NCBI GenBank assembly: GCA_023101725.1
Contig: JALJCO010009073.1
Span: forward strand, 1 to 64,000
Origin: Atherinomorus stipes
Lineage: Eukaryota > Chordata > Actinopteri > Atheriniformes > Atherinidae
Reading direction: 5' to 3'
DNA: 64,000 bases
In this document: one piece after another, positions 56,396-64,000 of the stretch
Numbering within the stretch: position 1 is the stretch's first letter
Layout: each line of letters begins with the position of its first letter
Program-made: the position numbers and the translations under genes
The notes under the pieces: model-generated
Told to the model about the DNA's origin: nothing
What the model saw: only the letters and a program-made list of their open reading frames with translations
The model's database searches: none

Positions 56396-57834
56396 GTAAG
56401 TCCCACCATCAGTCCCAGCCACAACTCACAGCTTCAACTCTGACTTCAAGCATGCTGACATCTCACCAGACAAAGTTCAGAACTTCCTGGTGTTCATTTC
56501 TTGGTTCATCCATCTGTTTTCCGTTTGATTTATGTTTCATGGTTCTAAAATCCTGTACTTATAAACAGAGGCATTATGGGGCCAGAACAACATGAAGCTG
56601 CTTATTTTTTTAGTTGTCAGGGAGACCGACTTAACAGGCCAGCATGTTAGCAGCAAAATGTACAAATGTTGCATTATTTCCTGTTTTAAACATTTAAACA
56701 CTTTCCATAACAGTCTGTAAGCAGACGTTACAGAGGACTGTGTTTAACACCGATTTATCTGCTCTCAAACAAGAACGTTTAGTTTAAAATAAATGTATAT
56801 TACTGGTTTTACTTCGTGTTGATCCATCAAGCAGCCATTTACGATAGGCTAGCTGGTGAGTCTATCCCCACTTTCAAGGTCTAAACTCTGACTTCTTGTT
56901 GTATTTCTGATTGGAGACTTGGAAAGTCCGACTTTCAGGATTAAATTGAACACACTGTTGGTACAGTGCAGTACCATGATAATAAAACTGCTCTATTTAA
57001 TTTCCAGTTTTTCTGGAGTAACATGTCAATAAACCCCTTCAAGAAATATTCCACCCAGAAAAGTATTTTAAATTTTTTTTCAAATTCCCTTAATGGTAGT
57101 AAAGATTTTGAAGGAGTTTTTAATATCTCAAATGCAGTGGGAGATCAGGAGGAATTGGAGTTTCCCAAAAAAAAAATTCAAAAGAGATCAAAAGAAATAT
57201 ATAAATAAAGAGGAACAAATAGATATTAATATTTCTCCATACTACAAATTTAATTAAATTCAAAAATTTTGAATGGGTAGAATTAAGTGTGAATTGGGTA
57301 ATATGGAATATAATATGATTTTAAACAATAAAAAATAAAAAATAAATAAAAAGTAAGTAGTAAATAGATCTAATATATAAAAATCAATAAGAGTGATGAT
57401 GAGAAAACGGTAAAAGATGGAGTGTAAGAGAGATTATATTTTTTATTATCTTTTTATATATTTAATAAAAATTAACCATTATAAAATATTGTTACATATA
57501 TTTAATTATCAATATAGTTTTAAATTAGTTAGCACAAAGTACAATGAAAATAAGTAATTAAATTATTAAATTTTGTGGAAATAAGGAAGTATAAGTTGAG
57601 GGAAAGGAATAAGTGAATTTGTGAATATGGATATTTTGAAAAAAGAAGGAATGATTTTGATAAAAATAAAAAAAAAAAGTATAATAGATAATATCGTGTG
57701 CGTTGAAATGTGGGAGCCGCTCAGTAGGGAAGGATGGAATAGGGTGGGCGGGGAGGAGGGAAAAGAAAATGAAGAGTAGGGGGGGGGAAAAGGGGGGAGA
57801 AGATATGGAGAAAGAAGGGGAAAGAATGAAGGGG
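56396..57834. other. intron 5, AT-rich, no recognised feature
   Basis: AT-rich sequence; short frames (56966-57208) lack family. It grades into the A-rich tract. Confidence 0.4.
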
Positions 57835-58252
57835 GAAAAGGAAAAAGTGAAAAGGAAAAAAAAGGGAAAAAGAAAAAATAAGAAAAAAAAAAATAAAAAA
57901 AAAAAAAAAGAAAAAAAAAAAAAAAAAATAAAAAATAAAAAAGAAAAAAGGAAAAAAAGGGAAAAAAAGATAAAAAATAAAAAAAAAAAAAGAAAAAATA
58001 AAAAATATAGAAAATGGGGGGGTAAATGGGGGAATAAATAAAGAATAACAAAAAAAAGAAAGAAACAAAAAAAAAATAAAAATAAAAGAAAATAGAAAAA
58101 AAAAAAACAGAGGAGAAAAAGAGAGGAACAAGAAGAGATCGAAAAAAAGAGGAAAAGAAGAAAGAAGAAAAAAAAGAAGAAAAGAAAACTGAGAGGAAGA
58201 AAAAGGGGAGAAAAAAGAAAAAAAAAAAAAGATAAATAAATAAGAAAAAATG

Positions 58253-58287
<35 letters not shown>

Positions 58288-58327
58288 ATAAAAAAAAAAA
58301 AAAAAATAAAAAAAAAAAACAAAAAAA

Positions 58328-58361
<34 letters not shown>

Positions 58362-58520
58362 AAAAAAGAAAATAAAAAAAAAAAAAAAAAGAAAATGAAA
58401 AAAAAAAAAAAAAAAAAGAAAATAAAAAAAATAAAAAAAAAAAAATAAAAAAAAAAAAAAAATAATAAAAAAAATAAAAAAAAAATAAAAAAAATAAAAT
58501 AAAAAAAAAAATATAAAATA
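57835..58520 (+). repeat. A-rich low-complexity tract in intron 5
   Basis: Nearly 700 bases of A with scattered G and T. It yields long Phe-rich frames on the - strand that are not genes. Confidence 0.95.
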
Positions 58521-59707
58521 AATAATGAAAGCAGGCGCGAAAAAACATAACTCCATGATTGAAAAGTGGATGTTGTTGAACCCAGAGATCGTTCTGGGGC
58601 ATCTTATGCCGCATGTGGCTGCAGCAGCTGTGAAAATAAATGAATCTGAACGTTGTAAAATGAGCGAACTTAACGTAGGATAAAGATGATGAATAAAAGT
58701 CAATAAAATAGAGATTATGACAACAATCAAAGATGCTAATAATAAATGAATAATTATATAAAATATTAGGCCAAACGCATATATAATTATACATATAATT
58801 ATTACTATGATTATTATGAAAATCATGATAAAATAACTATAATTATACTACTGTTTAGAAGTACTGCTATTTATAGTTATTGTACAAGCTACACACATTT
58901 TTCAATGCTGCAGGTACCCTTAGGGTTGGAATGGTACAAATGTGTACTTTATATTACTTTGGACCCTTTTTCATAATATATAGGTACTTCTGGCCTCATA
59001 AAGACCAATATTGCACTTTTGAGAGAACGTTTGTTAAAACTGTACGTACAGGTACAGAAATGTTCCTGTGTCGTACTTCTGTTTCTGAGTGTGTACTTGG
59101 TAAGACTGGACTTTTTGCAGTGTTCTGGTGGGTCAGTACCAGCACCGAAGCACAAGCAAAGGCGACTGCTATGGGCCCGGATAGTTCATCCTCCGCCATC
59201 ATCATGACGTTCTACGTGTGCCGTGGTTTTGGTTGGGATCACGTATGCAGGAGTCCCTGTTAGCTAACGCATGTAAACGGGTTATTCTTTCAGAAACTGG
59301 AATCTTGACCTGAACCCCAATATTGATGGCATGTAAAGTACCCACTGAACCAAAGATGCCTATCAGACGTCTCGTCTAAGTTTAGACCGAAATTCACCCG
59401 ACTATAATCGGTCTATATTTCAGCCCACAACTAGATGTTATAATTTAATCCATTATTATTAAATATTAAATTAAAAACAACTGTAGACTGTAAAAATGAT
59501 GGTCAAATGTTGGATTAAAGCATTTGGCCAGTGACTGATCAATGTTTAGTGTAGTTTAGATTTAGTCTAAGCTTAGACGGCTAAAAACTTTCATCCAGTA
59601 GGCCGATTTTAACCTAGACGTCTAAGGATGATTAGATGTGTATAAGACGTCTTTAAGACCAAAGCCATGCTGGGTGGGTAGCTGTTGTTGTCTTCTGTGT
59701 GTTTCAG
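58521..59707. other. intron 5; dispersed-repeat copy and MITE-like sequence
   Basis: 58683-58823 is the inverted partner of 31818-31960. About 58900-59110 repeats GGTACAG/GGTACTT motifs. About 59370-59640 has AGACGTCT and TTAGACC motifs in both orientations, MITE-like but not resolved. Confidence 0.5.
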
Positions 59708-59836
59708 TGGAACTTTCCTCTCCTGATGTTCATGTGGAAGATGGCTCCAGCCCTGAGCTGTGGGAACACGGTGGTGATTAAGCCGGCGGAGCAGACCCCC
59801 CTCACAGCCCTCCATGTTGGCTCTCTCATCAAAGAG
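59708..59836 (+). CDS. aldh1a3: aldh1a3-like exon 6
   Basis: 129 nt, phase 0, acceptor GTGTGTTTCAG, donor GAG|GTCAGC. It encodes [20 protein letters not shown] then [15 protein letters not shown] and GSLIKE. The WNFP and KPAEQTP motifs contact NAD+. No seventh exon was found before the window ends, so the gene is cut by the edge. Confidence 0.96.
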
Positions 59837-60190
59837 GTCAGCTTTTTAGTCAACGTTGGGCTGAAACGAGTAAGCGTTTGGTTTTCACATTGTCCTCTTA
59901 CTTTATGCTGGATTTCACCCAGTGGACTGGAACGTAAACGTAGCCTTAAAACAAAACAGGGTCGGAGTAAAAACTGCAGATATGCAACTCTGACTCATCA
60001 CCATCAGGGCCCAAAGCCAGAAAAACAAGCACAACCAGAATATTTGGTTCTTTATTTCAAATGCAATAAAATCTTGACCCTGTTATTTGATTGAATCTTT
60101 ATTGAACACTTACAAGAACAAAGACAGGATCGGTGGTGCCTTCACTGACCAAGCAAACAGGAAGTTTGCTTAGTTAAAGTTTGCTAATAC
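59837..60190. other. intron 6, no recognised feature
   Basis: Start of intron 6; nothing recognised. Confidence 0.4.
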
Positions 60191-61272
60191 AGCTGTGTGA
60201 AAAAGTGTTTGCCCCCTTCTGATTCCTTATTTTTTTTGCATGTTTGACACATTAAAGAATTTCAATGTTGATTGTTACTTTTTTAATAGGGTAAAATGCT
60301 GTGGATGAGGTAGGTACTTTGAAATAAAGACAGACCCACATTAATAAAACAAAATATTATTCAATCTAAATATTCAATGAAAACTCCAACCAATCCTTGA
60401 AGTGGGGTGCACCCCTAGGATTGGCCAAGGGATCTGCGTGTCAGACCTTTGCTTCTGCATTGGGAGGCAGAGAGAATACGGGGGCGGGTCTTAGGAGTGA
60501 GGCGGGACTGTTTATATTCAAATAATCTTGCTGTGCTTTCTGAAATGCAAGATTGGTAAGGGTTGCTTTAAATGTTTCAGATCATCAAACAAATTTAAAT
60601 ACACTACTCACAAAAAGTTAGGGATATTTGGGTTTTTGTATGACGTCAGATTGAACCTAAAACCCACGACAACCTTTCCAGGTGAACTGAATTAGACTTT
60701 CTCCAAACGTTTCAATGCACATGTACATTATTCAATGGTTAAATGTTTATTGCACATAATGCTGTTCTCCAAAAGCTGTAAGTTGAATATCCCTAACTTT
60801 TTATGAGTAGTGCATTAGACAAAGATAACTCAAGTAAACACAAAATGCAGTTTTTGAATGAAGATTTTTATTAGTAAGTGGGAAAAATCCAAACCTCCAT
60901 GGTCCTGTGTGAAAAACCACCTTAAAAAGGCGGTTCATGCTGGAAAAGCCTCCAATGTGGCTGAATTACAACAATTCTGCAAAATTCCTCCACAGCGCTG
61001 TAGAAGACTCACTGCCAGTTATCACAAACGCTTGATGCAGTTGTTGCTGCTAAGGTGGAACAACCAGTTATTAGGTTTAGGGGAAGATCACTTTTTCACA
61101 CAGGGACATGGAGGTTTGGACCCCCCCCCCCCCCAAAATCTTCATTTAAAAACCACATTTTGTGTTCACTTGTGTTATCTTTGTCTAACATTTAAATTTC
61201 TTTGATGATCTGAAACATTTAAGCGAAACATGCAAAAAAAAATAAGAAATCAGGAAGGAGGCAAACACAGCT
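60191..61272. mobile_element. non-autonomous Tc1-type element with long inverted ends
   Basis: After TA at 60189-60190 the left end reads CAGCTGTGTGAAAAAGTG then TTTGCCCCC. The right end, inverted, matches GTGTTTGCCTCCTTCCTGAT with a small gap in the outer bases. Inner arms also pair (60866-60902 against about 61105-61145). It carries a nested MITE at 60602-60812 and a C14 run at 61121-61134. Confidence 0.8.
60602..60812. mobile_element. nested TA-target MITE
   Basis: It begins CACTACTCACAAAAAGTTAG and ends with the inverse (one mismatch). TA precedes it; CA follows, probably a mutated TA. It sits in the left half of the Tc1-type element, so it is younger. Confidence 0.85.
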
Positions 61273-61682
61273 GAAGATGACTGCATGGACGATTATCTTT
61301 CAGCTGCAACAAGTTATTAAACGGATGCATCACCTGGAAAAGTCAGTTTTGCTTGTACTTTGGTGGTGGACCTCATTTAAAAGTTGCCTGACAATCCAGA
61401 ATTGTAAAGTGGCTGAGTTTTCTTCATTTGGGCTCTTTGATGACGTTGTCCACAACACCAGATTTGATTCTGCTTTGTTATTTACATAACCAAAGGAGAC
61501 TATGCTACGCTACGTTATGCTTTGTGCCTCCTCTCCTCTTCCTCCACCTGAAATCACCTGCTTAGCTGCTGCAGCATCACTGAGGACTTGTGTGAAAGAT
61601 GTCTGAACGTCACTCCCTTGTTAACTGCGCTGGTTGAAGCGAACAAAACATTTATATACATACATACATACATATATATCTA

Positions 61683-61766
<84 letters not shown>

Positions 61767-63667
61767 CTATCTATCTATCTATCTATCTATATATATATAT
61801 ACAGTATATGTATATGTATATTAGGGGTGTGCAAAGCAGCCGGTATTGTATTTGTATTTGTATTGAGGTGGGAAAGTATTTGTATTTGTATTCAAGTAAA
61901 ATCGTAGGCATAATTTTATTTTATTTTATTTCTTGCGTTACTCTTTAATTATTTCAGGTTTAGCATGAAATAAAACTAATGGGTGATTGGAACTGACTTG
62001 CAGAGGCAGAACTTGTCTGTGATGATGTGCTGGTGTTTATGTTGTGAAGTCAAAACAATGAAAATAATGAAAATGATACATTAAATTGCCGTGTACATGG
62101 TGGGATTTCAAAGGGCTAAAATTTCAAGGGCCAGCTTGTGATTTGGGGGTGTCAGAATGAAGGCCAGGAACCCCCAGCCCCTGAGCTCAAATAGAGACAT
62201 GGTAACATGGCATGTTACCGTATGTAGCAACCAGTTGCCCATAATACTCTAATATTAATTCATATATTTAATTTCAAAACAGGCTTAGACTGTTCCTGCA
62301 CCTGTAACAGGGAACGTCCCCATTACTGACACACAATACAAGAACCACATCCTTTCATCATCATGTGACAGCTGAACGCTGAAGTCACGTCACATCATTG
62401 AACTTCATCATGGAATGATTTTACATAAATGACAGGAACCAGGTGATTAAAAAACCCACTGATGAAAGAAGAAAGTCCTGATGAAACCGTTTCATTCAGT
62501 GGAGTCGCTGAAGGTCAGATCTTAGATAACTGGTGGCGATTTTAAAACCCACAGTTCTCTGTCCACGGTGCATTCATCCATCCATGCTCAGGATGGGGGG
62601 TGAATCGGGTCAAGTCCAGATTTGATCCAATCTGCGGGTTTCCTTTGCAAGGCCATTATGATCTGACTTGAATTTCTGTCTGATAAGCGCCATGAGGTGC
62701 CATAGCTGGGTTTCCATCACACCTGGAACTGTGCAAAACCTAAATATCGCATTTAAAAACCGCTAATGGAAACACCTACATTTAGAAAAAACTCTCAAAT
62801 AATGCAAAAAAAGTTTTTACGCTTTCATGAGGCGTAAATCCAGATGTTTCAATAAAGCAGTTTTTCACATAAATGTAATAGAAACATTTTTTTTTTGCAA
62901 TTACATGCCATCAGACGTGACGTGGGGGGGGGGGGGGGGGTTAGAATCCAGTTATTTCTCCTTAATTATGATGAATATGATCATTTAAAAGCATGATGGG
63001 GAAGTTTTATCAGTCACATAAATGAAAAATCCCCAAATCTCCGTAACTCAGCAAGCTGAGTTCATTTTGGACATTATACAGATGCTTTAAGGTCCTCATG
63101 TTTGAACGACTGGACACCAGCTGTTTATGTGGTTTCCACACATTTGTAACACCACGACTCGGTTATCTGGTTCCCACGTGTTAATTATACGTCACCAGGT
63201 CACCTACATATCACTATTGTACTTTTTTTAAATTTAAGAAATATCACTTTTTATTTTTGAAAGTATGTAATGGAAACCAGCTAGAGTCATGAATTGACGC
63301 TGTACAGATAAAGTTGAATTGAATTGGTCAGAGAAGGAGGATGATGAGTGTGGACTGATGAGTTTAAGGGTGAATTCCAGTTCCTGTCTTAACCCTCAAT
63401 CTCAAAAATGTGCACTCCCGTGAAGAGCAAGTGCTGTCCCGATTCTGAGAACGTTAAGTTAAGGGGCAAGTTTGAGGCTGAATCGCCCTCAATACTGAGA
63501 TTCTCTGACACCACGCTTGTGAGTAAGGGCTACCCAGAATGCAGCAGCAAAGAAGGCGAGCTACAAATTTTGGTATTTTCTTTGTTAATGGTGGTATAAA
63601 TATAACGAAAACCACTGTATTATCTTAGTTTAGGCCCATGTTATGGATTAGTTACCTCATTGTTGCA
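61273..63667. other. intron 6 or beyond; microsatellites only
   Basis: A TATC microsatellite spans about 61677-61800. 61823-61905 (GGGGTGTGCAAAGCAGCCGG) looks like a hAT end. G17 is at 62924-62940. Near 63300-63330 AAAGTTGAATTGAATTGG resembles a LINE tail. No exon was found. Confidence 0.45.
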
Positions 63668-63885
63668 TAATACACTGCCTGGCCAAAAAAAAGTCACCAC
63701 CAAAAAAAAAGGTCATTGACTCTCATACTTTGTTGGATCGCCTTTAGCTTTGATTACGGCACGCATTCGCTGTGGCATTGTTTCTATAAGCTTCTGCAAT
63801 GTCAAAAGATTTATTTCCATCCAGTGTTGCATTAATTTTTCACCAAGATCTTGATGATGATTGTAGAGTCTGACCGCTGCTGTGA
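63668..63885 (-). mobile_element. Tc1-like transposon end with C-terminal transposase codons
   Basis: TA then CACTGCCTGGCCAAAAAAAA at about 63671 is a Tc1 terminal repeat. On the - strand the frame reads LMQHWMEINLLTLQKLIETM then PQRMRAVIKAKGDPTKY, the transposase C-terminus. It is truncated at about 63885. Confidence 0.85.
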
Positions 63886-63948
63886 CCCCAGGAAGGAAAA
63901 TGAGCACTTTGGGAATCACAGAGGGCTTTGCTACAAATGACGGACATG

Positions 63949-64000
63949 AGGTTCCACTGAGACTTGAACTCAGATCACTGGATTCAGAGTCCAGAGTGCT
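63949..64000 (-). tRNA. tRNA-Gln(CTG), 3' 52 nt, cut by the window edge
   Basis: On the - strand it shows an anticodon arm CTGGA-CTCTGAA-TCCAG with anticodon CTG (63985-63987). A T arm CTGAG-TTCAAGT-CTCAG and an acceptor end GTGGAACC with T as the unpaired last base follow. The missing 5' 20 nt lie beyond 64000. All visible stems pair fully, so it looks intact. A short T run on the - strand lies about 50 nt downstream. Confidence 0.85.

Noticed and set aside
57558..58826. 422-codon Phe-rich frame
   Set aside because: Low-complexity artefact of the A-rich tract in intron 5.
59837..63667. Seventh aldh1a3 exon
   Set aside because: No segment resembling the next conserved ALDH block with an AG acceptor and GT donor was found; it is expected beyond the window.

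Overview
The window looks like a teleost fish chromosome segment. The evidence is a vertebrate-type split gene with GT-AG introns (aldh1a3-like), together with repeat families typical of ray-finned fish: Rex1/CR1- and L2-type LINEs, Tc1 transposons, hAT and piggyBac-like elements, a Gmr1-like Ty3/gypsy element and a gammaretrovirus-like endogenous retrovirus. Only two host genes are supported. One is the 5' part of a retinaldehyde dehydrogenase gene on the + strand: exons 1-6 at 38833-38924, 39020-39124, 39709-39849, 49259-49388, 56334-56395 and 59708-59836, with the rest beyond the right edge. The other is the 3' 52 nt of a tRNA-Gln(CTG) on the - strand at the very end.

Layout. 1-2.1 kb: an L2 LINE fragment cut by an antisense Rex1-like LINE. 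2.1-12.7 kb: a broken hAT transposase gene (- strand) into which a 7.66-kb endogenous retrovirus (two 498-bp LTRs, 4-bp CAAA target duplication) has inserted a few codons before the transposase stop. 13.3-16.3 kb: an A/G tract and a decayed Gmr1-like gypsy element with integrase before reverse transcriptase. 16.4-18.5 kb: a piggyBac-like non-autonomous element holding a 10-bp minisatellite. 18.5-26.4 kb: a MADF-domain fragment, MITEs and a second Rex1-like LINE with an internal 40-bp array. 26.4-30.9 kb: a 4.3-kb, 29-bp-unit array that ends in Tc1 transposase sequence. 33.3-38.5 kb: 72-, 38-, 38- and 21-bp arrays leading up to aldh1a3. 38.5-64 kb: aldh1a3, whose introns hold 15-, 12-, 25-, 11-, 33-, 39- and 31-bp arrays, L2 and Tc1 copies and MITEs.

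The strongest general signal is tandem-array birth from transposon coding sequence. Three arrays (29, 39 and 31 bp) each grew from a different part of a Tc1 transposase gene. A 40-bp array grew from the 3' coding end of a Rex1-like LINE, and an 11-bp array sits inside a MADF-domain reading frame. About a quarter of the window is tandem array, and many units carry a short perfect palindrome. The 21-bp array just upstream of aldh1a3 repeats a forkhead-type palindrome about 65 times.

Sequence quality limits several calls. Nine tracts of 13-25 pure G or C, plus one impure G tract, occur, several inside transposons and sometimes in place of expected bases. The middle of the 25-bp array has systematic single-A losses. 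aldh1a3 exon 1 is one base out of frame at a G run. These look at least partly like assembly or base-calling artefacts.
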